Part shown: positions 26,282-35,599 of the stretch, piece by piece
How positions within the stretch are numbered: position 1 is the first letter of the stretch
How the letters are laid out: every line of letters begins with the position of its first letter
Assembly (NCBI GenBank): GCA_014763615.1
Contig: JACXVB010000008.1
Coordinates: forward strand, 38,651 to 102,650
Direction: 5' to 3'
DNA length: 64,000 nucleotides
Source: Sphingobacteriales bacterium
GTDB taxonomy: Bacteria; Bacteroidota; Bacteroidia; Sphingobacteriales; Sphingobacteriaceae
Translations under genes and position numbers: made by a program
The notes under the pieces: model-generated
What the model was told of the DNA's origin: nothing
Seen by the model: only the letters and a program-made list of their open reading frames with translations
The model's database searches: none

Positions 26282-27208
26282 CTATAAAACAATCGGCCCT
26301 TTTTTGTTAATTTCTGATAAATAAATATTGCTTTCTATCCCCTGTTGGGCAAGCATTTGTTTCATCTCTTGTAAAGATTTTTGGGCAGCATCTGCCGATT
26401 TAAACAAAGAAAAAACTGTTGGACCAGAGCCTGAAATTCCGAAACCTAAAGCTCCATTTCCCAGCGCCATTTCTTTCATCCGATCGAATTCTGGAATCAA
26501 AATAGAACGTATCGGTTCGATGATGACGTCCTTCATACTTCTTCCTAATAAATCGTAATCTTGAGTGTAAAGAGCGCTAATTAATCCCGCTATATTTCCC
26601 CATTGTGTCACCGCATCTTTTAATAAAACTTTAGAACGAATAATCTGACGGGCATCTCTTGTGGGTACATCCACATGAGGATACAACAAGGCACAATATA
26701 ATTTTGGAACTGGAAGCGAGATCACTTCTAAAGGTTCGTAACTTTTAATCAGCGTAAAGCCACCAAATAAAGCTGGCGCCACATTATCTGCATGACCATG
26801 TCCACATGCCAAAGCTTCTCCTTCCATTGCAAAAGGCAATAACTCTAGCTTAGAAAGTGGCTTTCCAAGCAACTCATTAGCAGCGAACAAACCTGCCACT
26901 GCACTTGCAGAGCTGGAGCCCAATCCACTGCCCATTGGCATCATCTTTTTCAACTTAATGTTTAAGCCAATTCCCTCTTTTCCTAAATACCTCAACAAGC
27001 TAATTACCGTAGCACTCACCGTATTTTTTGCTGGGTCTAAAGGCAATTTACCTTCATCACCTTCAATAGAAATGATGTTTACGCCAGGTTTATTGGTCAT
27101 TTCCATGATGAGCTCATCACCTGGCTCATTCACTGCAAAACCTAAAATATCAAACCCACAAACCACATTGGCAACTGTTGCAGGTGCAAAAACTTTTATT
27201 GATTCCAT
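26282..27208 (-). CDS. thrB: Homoserine kinase
   Basis: A GHMP kinase of 308 residues that phosphorylates homoserine. The ATP-binding motif PMGSGLGSSSASAVAG is near residue 92, and the C-terminal GALGFGISGSGPTVFSL is typical. Second gene of the thr operon. The 178-base gap to thrA holds dispersed repeats. Confidence 0.98.
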   Translation of the reverse strand: MESIKVFAPATVANVVCGFDILGFAVNEPGDELIMEMTNKPGVNIISIEGDEGKLPLDPAKNTVSATVISLLRYLGKEGIGLNIKLKKMMPMGSGLGSSSASAVAGLFAANELLGKPLSKLELLPFAMEGEALACGHGHADNVAPALFGGFTLIKSYEPLEVISLPVPKLYCALLYPHVDVPTRDARQIIRSKVLLKDAVTQWGNIAGLISALYTQDYDLLGRSMKDVIIEPIRSILIPEFDRMKEMALGNGALGFGISGSGPTVFSLFKSADAAQKSLQEMKQMLAQQGIESNIYLSEINKKGPIVL

Positions 27209-27212
27209 TTAG

Positions 27213-27386
27213 CCTCATCCTAAATCCTTCTCCAAAGGAGAAGGACTTTATTATATAATTTATTAAATTTTGTTTCATTTGGGCGTTCGAGCGGGCTTTC
27301 CATTCATACTACACAAGGCTTTAGCCACATAGCCGGTATCCATTTCAATCCCTAACGCAAAATCTTACGCCTTTCAGCCTTCTACT
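27213..27386. repeat. Composite repeat region between thrA and thrB
   Basis: CCTTCTCC-AAA-GGAGAAGG palindrome at 27226-27244, a degenerate TTTGGGCGTT element at about 27279-27350, and a GCAAAATCTTACGCC/CTTTAAGC stretch up to thrA. Three repeat families are stacked in one gap within an operon. No gene is seen. Confidence 0.65.
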
Positions 27387-29843
27387 TTAAGCTTTACTTG
27401 CTCCCACTTTTACTAAATCAGAAAATACACCCGCTGCGGTAACTGCTGCTCCGGCACCCGGACCTTTCACCACCATTTGTGTTTCGTTGTATCTATCGGT
27501 AGTGAAAGCAATGATATTATCACTTCCTGATAAGGCATAAAATGGATGATCTGCCCCAACTGCTTGCAAGCTGATTTCTACCTGTCCGTTTTCTAATTTC
27601 CCGATGTATCGCAACACTTTTCCTGCTGCCTCTGCATCCTTTTTCAACTGCTCAAAATAATAATTCGAGTTTTTCAACTCTTGATAAAAATCAGCTACGC
27701 TAAGCGCCTTTGAACAATTTTCCGGAATAATATTTCCCAGTTTCACCTCGCTAGCTTCAATCTCAAAACCTGCATTTCTAGCTAAAATCAACATCTTACG
27801 CATAAAATCTATTCCGCCTAAATCATCTCTTGGGTCGGGTTCTGTATAGCCTTTTTCTTGAGCCATTTTCACTACATCATGGAAATTAGCTTCGCCTTTG
27901 AAATTATTGAAGATGAAAGAAATAGTTCCAGAAAGTATCGCTTCAATTTTTGAGATTTTATCGCCACTCACCATTAAATCACTCAAAGTTTTAATGATAG
28001 GTAAGCCCGCTCCTACGTTGGTTTCGTAGTAAAAATCTACCCCATGTTTTTGAGCGGTGTTTTTCAAATCCGCAAATTGAGCATAATCTCCAGAGTTGGC
28101 AATCTTGTTACAAGTCACTACAGAAATATTGGCTTCAAAAGCTTCTTTGTAAAATTTAGATGGATAAGGACTTGCCGTATTATCAATAAATACACAATTG
28201 GGTAAGTTCAGCTTTTTCATTTCTTGAACAAAAGTGGGTAAATCAGCCGCTTTTTCCGATGCAGCCAAAGCTTCTTTCCATTTTGCTAAATCAATTCCTT
28301 CTGCATCAACCAACATCTTTTTAGTGTTGATTAAACCCAAAATCTTAATATTAATCAAGTTATTTTTAGCGAGATATGTGGCATGAGCATTAATTTGGCT
28401 CAACAATTCAGTTCCGATATTCCCCGCACCCACCACAAAAACATTTAGCGTTTTTTGTAACTCGGCAAAAAAAGCATCATGAACGGCATTCAAAGCTTTG
28501 GATAAATCCGAATGGTAAAGAATTACAGAAATATTGTATTCTGATGAGCCTTGCGCAATGGCTACCACGTTTACCCCATTTCTTCCTAGCGCATGAAAAA
28601 GTTTACCTGAAATTCCTGGCGTTTTTTTCATATTCTCACCAACAATGGCTAATATGGAAAGATTAGCTTCAATTCTAACTGGTTCTAATTTTCCGGCAAG
28701 TAACTCCAATTCAAACTCTTGCTCTATTAAAGCCTTCGCCTTTAAGGCTTCATCTGGATTCACCGCAAAAGTGATAGAGTGCTCTGAAGAAGATTGCGTA
28801 ATCAAAATCACATTCACCTGCTCGCGAGAAAGTAAAGAGAACAAACGACCACTAAAACCCGCTTTGCCCACCATTCCGCTGCCTTCCATATTGATGATGC
28901 TGATATGATCTACCGAAGAAATCCCACGAATGGTGGTATTTGAAGGCTTTAAATCATGACGAATAAAGGTTCCAGCAAAATCTGGCTCAAAAGTATTCTT
29001 AATAACAATTGGAATTTTTTTGAGGAAAGCCGGAGTCATGGTTGGTGGATAAATCACCTTCGCACCAAAGAAAGAAAGTTCCATCGCCTCAGTGTAAGAC
29101 AATTCTTCCATAGAAAAAGCCTTCTTCACTCTTTTAGGGTCGGCAGTCATCATTCCGTTTACGTCTGTCCAAATTTCAATCTGACTTACCTCTAAAGCCG
29201 CACCCAAAATAGCTGCGGTATAATCACTTCCTCCTCTACCCAAAGTGGTAATTTTATTTTCATTGTTGCTGGCGATAAACCCAGTAACCACCACCAAATC
29301 ATTTTGATGCTGAGCGAAATAATCTTGCACCAGAAGATTAGTTTGTGCAAAATCAACTTTTGCATTTCCGTAGGTGCTATCTGTTTTAATAATTCCAGAG
29401 GCATCTAAAAATTCGGCTTTATCAGCAACAGTTCTTAAAATTCGGCTTATCATAAAAGCCGAACTTTTTTCGCCAAAGCTTAATACCATATCTTTGGTTT
29501 TAGGACTCAGTTCTTGCAAAGCGGTAATTCCTTGCAAAATATCTTCTAACTCCTGAAAATATAACTTCAACTTGGTAATCACCTGATTTTGCTGCTGCAA
29601 AGGCACCAATTCTTTCACTACAGCAAAATGGCGTTTTTCTAAATCTGCCAGTGGCGTAGTAAAATCTTTGCCTTCAATGGCATCTTCCGCCATTTTTAGC
29701 AATTGGTTGGTTACACCTCCCATGGCAGAAACTACTATTACTAAATGCTTTTTTTGATCAAGATTGGATTTGACCATACCTTTTAGTGCTTTTAATGCTT
29801 CTACGGAACCTACGGATGTTCCTCCGAATTTTAGAATTTTCAT
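27387..29843 (-). CDS. thrA: Bifunctional aspartokinase / homoserine dehydrogenase
   Basis: First and third steps of the aspartate pathway in one protein of 818 residues. Aspartokinase part: KFGGTSVGS at residues 4-12 and LGRGGSDYTAA in the middle, then two ACT domains (SIINMEGSGMVG, LSILAIVGENM) that bind threonine for feedback control. The homoserine dehydrogenase starts near residue 466 (VFVVGAGNIGTELL), with the catalytic region EPDPRDDLGGIDFMRK. First gene of the operon, behind a leader peptide and attenuator. Confidence 0.98.
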   Translation of the reverse strand: MKILKFGGTSVGSVEALKALKGMVKSNLDQKKHLVIVVSAMGGVTNQLLKMAEDAIEGKDFTTPLADLEKRHFAVVKELVPLQQQNQVITKLKLYFQELEDILQGITALQELSPKTKDMVLSFGEKSSAFMISRILRTVADKAEFLDASGIIKTDSTYGNAKVDFAQTNLLVQDYFAQHQNDLVVVTGFIASNNENKITTLGRGGSDYTAAILGAALEVSQIEIWTDVNGMMTADPKRVKKAFSMEELSYTEAMELSFFGAKVIYPPTMTPAFLKKIPIVIKNTFEPDFAGTFIRHDLKPSNTTIRGISSVDHISIINMEGSGMVGKAGFSGRLFSLLSREQVNVILITQSSSEHSITFAVNPDEALKAKALIEQEFELELLAGKLEPVRIEANLSILAIVGENMKKTPGISGKLFHALGRNGVNVVAIAQGSSEYNISVILYHSDLSKALNAVHDAFFAELQKTLNVFVVGAGNIGTELLSQINAHATYLAKNNLINIKILGLINTKKMLVDAEGIDLAKWKEALAASEKAADLPTFVQEMKKLNLPNCVFIDNTASPYPSKFYKEAFEANISVVTCNKIANSGDYAQFADLKNTAQKHGVDFYYETNVGAGLPIIKTLSDLMVSGDKISKIEAILSGTISFIFNNFKGEANFHDVVKMAQEKGYTEPDPRDDLGGIDFMRKMLILARNAGFEIEASEVKLGNIIPENCSKALSVADFYQELKNSNYYFEQLKKDAEAAGKVLRYIGKLENGQVEISLQAVGADHPFYALSGSDNIIAFTTDRYNETQMVVKGPGAGAAVTAAGVFSDLVKVGASKA

Positions 29844-29854
29844 TGAAATTAGTA

Positions 29855-29890
29855 TAAAAAAAAGCGCCTCCCGTTTATCGGAAGGCGCTT
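29855..29890 (-). terminator. Attenuator terminator of the thr operon
   Basis: On the minus strand: AAGCGCCTTCCG, loop ATAAA, CGGGAGGCGCTT with one mismatch, followed by TTTTTTT, ending about 12 bases before the thrA ATG. The CCTTCC of its first arm (29885-29880) can instead pair with GGAAGG just after the leader stop (29925-29920), giving an antiterminator when the ribosome stalls at Thr codons. Confidence 0.9.
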
Positions 29891-29925
29891 TGTGTATGTT
29901 TTTTTAAAACCATAAACTACCTTCC

Positions 29926-29982
29926 TCAACGCATTAGCGTAGTGGTGCTTGTAGTTGTTGTGGTTGTTAAATTTCTTTTCAT
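29926..29982 (-). CDS. thrL: thr operon leader peptide
   Basis: An 18-codon ORF, MKRNLTTTTTTSTTTLMR, with nine Thr codons (six in a row, then three). It precedes the terminator at 29890-29855 and thrA. This is the classical layout for transcription attenuation: low threonyl-tRNA stalls the ribosome in the Thr run and favours the antiterminator. The predicted transcription start is about 5-8 bases before its ATG, so the leader may be translated from an almost leaderless mRNA. Confidence 0.92.
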   Translation of the reverse strand: MKRNLTTTTTTSTTTLMR

Positions 29983-29994
29983 TTTTTGCAGAGC

Positions 29995-30025
29995 CAAAAC
30001 TAAGCTTTCATTTTTTAAATGCAAA
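29995..30025 (-). promoter_or_regulatory. Promoter of the thr operon
   Basis: On the minus strand TTTG (30025-30022), exactly 19 bases, then TAGTTTTG (30002-29995), an exact TAnnTTTG. It lies directly before the leader peptide. Confidence 0.8.
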
Positions 30026-30136
30026 TTTTTTGATACAATTATTTCATCTTCTGTTCGGAACACCGTTTTATAATGCCCGTTCTAAGTAATCGATTAGGAA
30101 TATTTAATGCTCAAAGATTAGTCTTAGCAGCTAACC

Positions 30137-31822
30137 TCAATCAGCCATTTCTAAGTTTTCCCAAGATTCTTTCCGGTAATAGTTAAACATGAGTAAAGCT
30201 GCACCCGTCATTAAAATAGCAGAAATGGTGATTACCCATTCCCATTTAGCAGCCCAATGATGTAAAAAACCAATCCCTACAGGAACTAGCATGGTAGCAA
30301 ATGAAATGAAAACCCTACCGCCCTTTTTTAAGTTTACAGGTTGCGAAAATGGTAAACCTTTCACCCGAAATAGCGCCACCAAAATTCCATAAATAAACCC
30401 TACCATAAGGGCTAAAATTAAATCGTTAATCACCTTAGGTCCCCAAAAAATAATGCTAAAAACAGAAATCAAACTAAAATAAGGCAAGTAAAATTTGATA
30501 ATGATAGCTTTATACATTCCCGCTAAAATTTCTCCGGGTTGCTTTAATGGCGTAGTGAAAAATATCCAAGAAGCTTTATACTTATCGGTCATGTTTGCAT
30601 TTTGTAGTACCGTGGTTAACACAAAACTGGTTAAGTAAATCAAGAGGATGTACATATTACCATCTTTCATGTTCTCCCAATTTTGTGCTAAACTTCCTTT
30701 TTTACTCATAAAACCGAAGTATAGAAAATATACCGGAACATAAGCAAAAGCGGGATAAACCTTCACTTTAAAATCGCGATAGCGAGAAGATAACAACCAA
30801 GTGAATTTAAAACCCGCATTTTCAATAGGTTTTGGAGCAACTATCGCGGCTAATTTGTTCATAAAACCGCGTGAAGCTCCTTTCCCTTCAGAAGAAACAA
30901 TGGTAGCATCATCTCCGCTGGCACTGATAGCAGACAATTTCTCGTTAAATCCTGGCGCCAATACTTTAATTACCAAATACAGAGAAACAACTGGAGTAAT
31001 TAGCGCTAAAGCAGCATAAATGAAAGTCAACCCATCAGCAGTTTTGAAATTAACAGCCAACTCATGCAGCGCCGCCAACCACATCGGCGGAATAAACGCT
31101 AATACCTTAAATTCTTTAATATTAAAATTTGCCAGAACACTTGCATTGATGAGTCTAGGTAAAGTATAATAAGCTGCAAAAATGATAACCGAGAAAATAA
31201 TCTGAAAATAGGAGATAAAGTCTTTAAACTTCTGCGGACTGGTGATTTTTAACACCACAAGATAAATGATGTTGACAAGAAAAATGCTCATCACCGTCGC
31301 AATTAATACCTCGAGCAAAAAAATGAAACCAGAAACTGTGCCTTGCCAAAAGGAGAATACCATTCCGGAAATAGCAATGGCAAATGCCATTTTTTCGATA
31401 TGAATCCCGATATGTAAGATTCGGGAAACTGTAAATGTAGCTTCTGAAACTGGGCGTGGCAGAATAATGTAATTATCTCTTACATCAATGAGTACGCTGG
31501 TGAAATCAGAAATTAACGTAATGGCCAACATCACCATAAAAGCAGAAAAATAAATGGTATGTGCGGCATAAGGAGCCTTTACAACCCCTAAAATAATGGT
31601 AAAAACTAATCCTGTTAAAGCCAAGAAAAACATGGTTAGCCAACTTGAATTATTCACTTCTTTATGCTGCTTTTTACGTTGTTGATTGTACACATTTGGC
31701 CTTCGATCATCCATCTTCATTTTGGTATTTAGGATGATTCGCAGTTGATTTGGATCAACACCAAAACGAACAAATAAGGATTTGAAAAGCAGGATAAAGT
31801 TGATGATGTATTTATTGATCAT
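30137..31822 (-). CDS. Multi-pass membrane protein, probable ABC transporter permease
   Basis: 561 residues with about ten or more hydrophobic segments (for example WLTMFFLALTGLVFTIILGV, IIFSVIIFAAYY, VGFIYGILVALF). No TonB, ECF or Opp signature. It starts by overlapping the osmC-like gene (ATGA) and is two genes behind an ABC ATPase, so it is probably the membrane part of that exporter, comparable to ABC-2-type permeases. What it moves is unknown. The first 35 residues (to KMKMDDRRPN) are hydrophobic, then basic; a start at a later Met is possible. Confidence 0.75.
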   Translation of the reverse strand: MINKYIINFILLFKSLFVRFGVDPNQLRIILNTKMKMDDRRPNVYNQQRKKQHKEVNNSSWLTMFFLALTGLVFTIILGVVKAPYAAHTIYFSAFMVMLAITLISDFTSVLIDVRDNYIILPRPVSEATFTVSRILHIGIHIEKMAFAIAISGMVFSFWQGTVSGFIFLLEVLIATVMSIFLVNIIYLVVLKITSPQKFKDFISYFQIIFSVIIFAAYYTLPRLINASVLANFNIKEFKVLAFIPPMWLAALHELAVNFKTADGLTFIYAALALITPVVSLYLVIKVLAPGFNEKLSAISASGDDATIVSSEGKGASRGFMNKLAAIVAPKPIENAGFKFTWLLSSRYRDFKVKVYPAFAYVPVYFLYFGFMSKKGSLAQNWENMKDGNMYILLIYLTSFVLTTVLQNANMTDKYKASWIFFTTPLKQPGEILAGMYKAIIIKFYLPYFSLISVFSIIFWGPKVINDLILALMVGFIYGILVALFRVKGLPFSQPVNLKKGGRVFISFATMLVPVGIGFLHHWAAKWEWVITISAILMTGAALLMFNYYRKESWENLEMAD

Positions 31823-32298
31823 TTTTTTATTTCTAAGGTAGTTTTGGGATGATGGTTAACAGGAAAGTTTACCGAGTTTGCAATAAAACAAAATTTGTGC
31901 GCTTGGTGATGCAATTCTTCAACTTTAGCAATCATTTGTGCTTCTGAAACCGTTACTTCGGGATATAAATCCACAACAGTAAATTTTCCACTGCCCGACT
32001 TGTCCAAGTCCATAACTCCTTTTGCTTGGTCTTTATAGTCTGTTATTACTACATCAGCAATTGCACATAAATGCAAAAACCATAACATGTGACAACTGGA
32101 TAAGGAAGCTAAAAATAATTCCTCTGGATTGTATTTTTGCTTATCTCCTCTAAAATATGGGTCTGATGAAGCCATAATTTCACCTTTATTTTCAGCTTGA
32201 ATAATATGACTTCTTTCGTAATCTGTATAACCAGAAGTTCCTGAACCCATATTACCAGTCCATTTTATAGCTACAGAATATTCATGATTTTTAGACAT
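31819..32298 (-). CDS. OsmC family protein
   Basis: 159 residues. OsmC/Ohr proteins reduce organic hydroperoxides with two cysteines, here SSCHMLWFLHL and HKFCFIANS. Features such as GDKQKYNPEELFLASLSSCH are typical of the YhfA-like branch. It lies between an ABC ATPase and its probable permease, an odd place for it, with overlaps or gaps of only a few bases, so it is in the same operon. Confidence 0.9.
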   Translation of the reverse strand: MSKNHEYSVAIKWTGNMGSGTSGYTDYERSHIIQAENKGEIMASSDPYFRGDKQKYNPEELFLASLSSCHMLWFLHLCAIADVVITDYKDQAKGVMDLDKSGSGKFTVVDLYPEVTVSEAQMIAKVEELHHQAHKFCFIANSVNFPVNHHPKTTLEIKK

Positions 32299-32304
32299 GA
32301 TATA

Positions 32305-33084
32305 CTAATTCAAAGCGCTTAACACATCATTTGCTTCCTGATTGCCTTCTTCCTTTCCGGTGAGTTTGGCAAAAATGCGTTCCAAAGTTTGATCTCCACC
32401 AGCTTTTAATTCCTCAAAAGAACCATCAGCCACAATTTCTCCTTGATTAATCAATAAAATCCGGTCTGAAACTTTCTCTACCACATCCATCATGTGCGAA
32501 CAGTAAAAAATAGTTTTACCTTCTTTGGCTAGCAAAGCGATGAGTTCTTTCACCATAATCACGGCATTGGCATCCAATCCAGATAGCGGCTCATCCAGAA
32601 TAATAATTTTTGGATTATGGATAATTCCAGAAATCAACAAAACCTTTTGGCGCATTCCTTTAGAAAAAGTATCCATTCTTTGGTCGGCGTTGCCATCAAT
32701 TCCAAAAGCTTTTAACAGCTTCATGGCTCTTTCCGCGATTTGATCTTCATCCATTCCATACAATTTGCCTACAAAGTCTAAATACTCCAGAGGAGTTAAA
32801 ACATCATAGATTTCCGCATTTTCTGGTACGTAACCAATCTGGGCTTTAATGGCCAAAATATCTTCTTGTATATTCTGATTGTACATTAAAACCTCACCTT
32901 CATAATCATTAATTAAACCAGTAAGCACTTTTACGGTGGTAGATTTTCCGGCACCATTTGGGCCGATATAACCAATGACCTGCCCTGGATAGATATCTAG
33001 ATTAATTCCTTTTAAAACCTGTTTGTCACCATAGCTTTTCTTTAAATTTTTAATACTGATGATAGGTAATTGAGATGTTTCCAT
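32305..33084 (-). CDS. ABC transporter ATP-binding protein
   Basis: 259 residues: Walker A GPNGAGKSTT near residue 41, signature FSKGMRQKVLL near 140, Walker B IIILDEPLSGLD near 160. It is of the ABC-2 exporter (CcmA-like) type and ends in a short extra tail. First gene of the ATPase-osmC-permease operon. Confidence 0.95.
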   Translation of the reverse strand: METSQLPIISIKNLKKSYGDKQVLKGINLDIYPGQVIGYIGPNGAGKSTTVKVLTGLINDYEGEVLMYNQNIQEDILAIKAQIGYVPENAEIYDVLTPLEYLDFVGKLYGMDEDQIAERAMKLLKAFGIDGNADQRMDTFSKGMRQKVLLISGIIHNPKIIILDEPLSGLDANAVIMVKELIALLAKEGKTIFYCSHMMDVVEKVSDRILLINQGEIVADGSFEELKAGGDQTLERIFAKLTGKEEGNQEANDVLSALN

Positions 33085-33132
33085 TTGTGAAGTTTAGAAT
33101 TACTAATATAAGGTTGCTGAGGTGGATTCCAT

Positions 33133-33164
33133 AAAAAAAGTCGTCCTTTTTTGAGACGACTTTT
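33133..33164 (-). terminator. Terminator of msrA
   Basis: Stem AAAAGTCGTC (33136-33145) / GACGACTTTT (33155-33164), with a T-run on the minus strand (AAAAAAAG on the plus strand at 33133-33140). It lies between the msrA stop and the ABC ATPase start. Confidence 0.8.
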
Positions 33165-33186
33165 GATCTATTTTGTTACTAATAAT

Positions 33187-33858
33187 CTAAGCTCCAGGCT
33201 TTAATTTCCCTTTATAGGTTCTTTTAAATTTCTCATATCTAGGAATAGAGACGCTGGTTACATAAGGATTTCCTCTTCCCTTTCCATCACTAATGTAATT
33301 TTGATGATATTCTTCTGCCCGATAAAAAGCGTCTAAATGTTTTAACTCCGTAACAATAGGTTTCTCAAACCGATTAGCTTTGGTTAAGTCTTTGATGGTA
33401 TCCATCGCAATTTCCTTTTCTGCCGGAGTCTGATAAAAAAGAATAGAACGATAAGAAGAGCCTACATCAGGACCTTGACGGTTAAGTGTAGTAGGATCAT
33501 GCGATGCAAAAAATACATTTACCAAATCCTGATAAGAAACTACTTTAGGATCATAATAAACCAATACACTTTCTGCATGACCTGTAGTTTCGGTATTCAC
33601 TAATTCATAAGTTGGATTAGGAACTGTTCCACCAGCATAACCAGAAACGGCAGAATCTACGCCAGCAACGGATTCAAAAATATGTTCAGAACACCAAAAA
33701 CAACCTTCGGCAAAAGCAGCAATGGCTTTTCCTTTAGGAGCTACTAATTTTACACTGTTATCAGGTCTTTGTTGTTTACCGGTTTGCCCATTGCTATTGC
33801 ATGATGCTATTAAAATTGCAAAACTACACAGGGTTAATAATTTGAAAATCTTATTCAT
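33187..33858 (-). CDS. msrA: Peptide-methionine (S)-S-oxide reductase, lipoprotein form
   Basis: Repairs oxidised methionine in proteins. 223 residues with a lipoprotein signal (LLTLCSFAILIASC, lipobox IASC), so it acts outside the cytoplasm. The catalytic motif EGCFWCSEHIF carries the nucleophilic Cys; later YRSILFYQTPAEKE and RAEEYHQNY are family-typical. It forms a single-gene unit closed by a terminator. Confidence 0.95.
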   Translation of the reverse strand: MNKIFKLLTLCSFAILIASCNSNGQTGKQQRPDNSVKLVAPKGKAIAAFAEGCFWCSEHIFESVAGVDSAVSGYAGGTVPNPTYELVNTETTGHAESVLVYYDPKVVSYQDLVNVFFASHDPTTLNRQGPDVGSSYRSILFYQTPAEKEIAMDTIKDLTKANRFEKPIVTELKHLDAFYRAEEYHQNYISDGKGRGNPYVTSVSIPRYEKFKRTYKGKLKPGA

Positions 33859-33924
33859 GATATTTTCTATGCTTAGTCAATCAAAGAAACGCAAACCATA
33901 CAGATAAAGTTTTGATAAAAGCAT

Positions 33925-35463
33925 TTAACCTGCCCAATTTTCACGGTCTAAACTTCTGAAATGGATGGCTTCCGCCAGATGTTCAATGCCGATGTTTTCG
34001 CTCTCAGCTAAATCAGCAATAGTACGGGAAACTTTTAAGATACGATCATAAGCTCGGGCAGAAAGCCCTAATTTTTCCATCGCTTTTTTAAGGAGGATTT
34101 GCCCAGCGTCAGAGATTTGGCAAATCTCGCGTACCATTTGAGGACTCATCTGAGCGTTGCAATAAATATCGGCGAAAGCCTCAAACCTTTTATTCTGAAT
34201 TTCCCGAGCCTTAATTACTCGTTCTCTAATCACCTCACTTTTTTCCGATTTCCTTTCTGACGAAAGCTCATCAAAATTTACTGGCGTAACCTCCACATGT
34301 AAATCAATGCGGTCTAGCAGTGGCCCACTCACCTTGCTCAAATATTTCTGCACTACGCCAGGTGCGCAAACACACTCTTTGTCTGGATGATTGTAATAGC
34401 CGCAAGGACAAGGATTCATCGCTGCGATAAGCATGAAACTGGCAGGATAATCAACAGACATTCTTGCTCTGGCGATGGTCACTCGGCGCTCTTCCAAAGG
34501 CTGGCGCATCACCTCCAAAACTGCTCTCTTAAACTCAGGCAATTCATCCAAAAATAAAACACCGTTATGAGCCAATGAGATTTCTCCCGGCTGGGGATTG
34601 CCTCCACCACCCACCAAAGCGACATCAGAAACCGTATGATGCGGCGAGCGAAAAGGCCGACGGGTTAACAAAGCATCTGAAGCTGAAAGCTTACCCGCAA
34701 CAGAATGAATTTTGGTGGTTTCTAAAGCTTCGTACAGATTTAATGGAGGCAAAATGGTGGGTAAACGTTTCGCCAACATGGTTTTTCCAGCCCCAGGCGG
34801 ACCGATTAATATGGCATTATGTCCGCCAGCAGCGGCAATTTCTAAAGAACGTTTAATATTTTCCTGACCTTTAACATCGGCAAAATCAGCATCATAATTA
34901 TTGATGGCATGATAAAACTCGTCGCGAGTATCCACAATGGTAAGTGGTGGTTTAACTCCTTTGTCAAAAAAATCAATAATCTCGCTGATATTTTCAATCC
35001 CATAAACTTCAATTCCACTCACAATGGCAGCTTCTCGGGCATTTTGCTTAGGTAAAATAAAACCTTTAAATTTTTCCTTTTTCGCTTGGATAGCGATAGG
35101 CAAAGCACCTTTTATCGCCTGAACTTGTCCGTCTAAAGAAAGCTCTCCCATAATCAAATACTGCCCAATTTCATCCTCTGGAATTTGCCCTGAAGCAGAT
35201 AAAATTCCAGTGGCAATGGTTAAATCATAAGCCGAACCTTCTTTTCTAATATCGGCGGGAGCCATATTGACCACAATTTTTTGTCGAGGCATTCTATTTC
35301 CACTAGAATTAATGGCACTTTCTATGCGTAGCATACTTTCCTTCACGGCATTATCTGGCAAACCCACAATAAAATATTTTTGGCCAGGAGTGATGTTTAC
35401 TTCCACGGTTATCGTGAGTGCTTCAACACCATAAACCGCACTTCCATAGGTTTTAACAGGCAT
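33925..35463 (-). CDS. YifB/ComM-family AAA+ ATPase (Mg-chelatase-like)
   Basis: 512 residues. N-terminal Lon-protease-like domain, then a Mg-chelatase AAA+ core with Walker [10 protein letters not shown], Walker [10 protein letters not shown] and a zinc-type motif [18 protein letters not shown]. ComM proteins act in branch migration during natural transformation in some bacteria; the role in Bacteroidota is untested. Monocistronic, minus strand. Confidence 0.93.
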   Translation of the reverse strand: MPVKTYGSAVYGVEALTITVEVNITPGQKYFIVGLPDNAVKESMLRIESAINSSGNRMPRQKIVVNMAPADIRKEGSAYDLTIATGILSASGQIPEDEIGQYLIMGELSLDGQVQAIKGALPIAIQAKKEKFKGFILPKQNAREAAIVSGIEVYGIENISEIIDFFDKGVKPPLTIVDTRDEFYHAINNYDADFADVKGQENIKRSLEIAAAGGHNAILIGPPGAGKTMLAKRLPTILPPLNLYEALETTKIHSVAGKLSASDALLTRRPFRSPHHTVSDVALVGGGGNPQPGEISLAHNGVLFLDELPEFKRAVLEVMRQPLEERRVTIARARMSVDYPASFMLIAAMNPCPCGYYNHPDKECVCAPGVVQKYLSKVSGPLLDRIDLHVEVTPVNFDELSSERKSEKSEVIRERVIKAREIQNKRFEAFADIYCNAQMSPQMVREICQISDAGQILLKKAMEKLGLSARAYDRILKVSRTIADLAESENIGIEHLAEAIHFRSLDRENWAG

Positions 35464-35599
35464 AAATTTTAAGATTGACAGTTGAAGTTAAATAAAATTT
35501 ACTTGAAATCGCAAAGATGTGACATTTGTAAGGTCTTGACATTTTTATTTCCGTAAGTTCTCTCTTAAATTAGCATTTTCAGCTCAATTCAAATTCATT

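Noticed and set aside
34575..34856. Plus-strand ORF of 93 codons inside the ComM-like gene
   Set aside because: Opposite a conserved AAA+ core; no recognisable domain.
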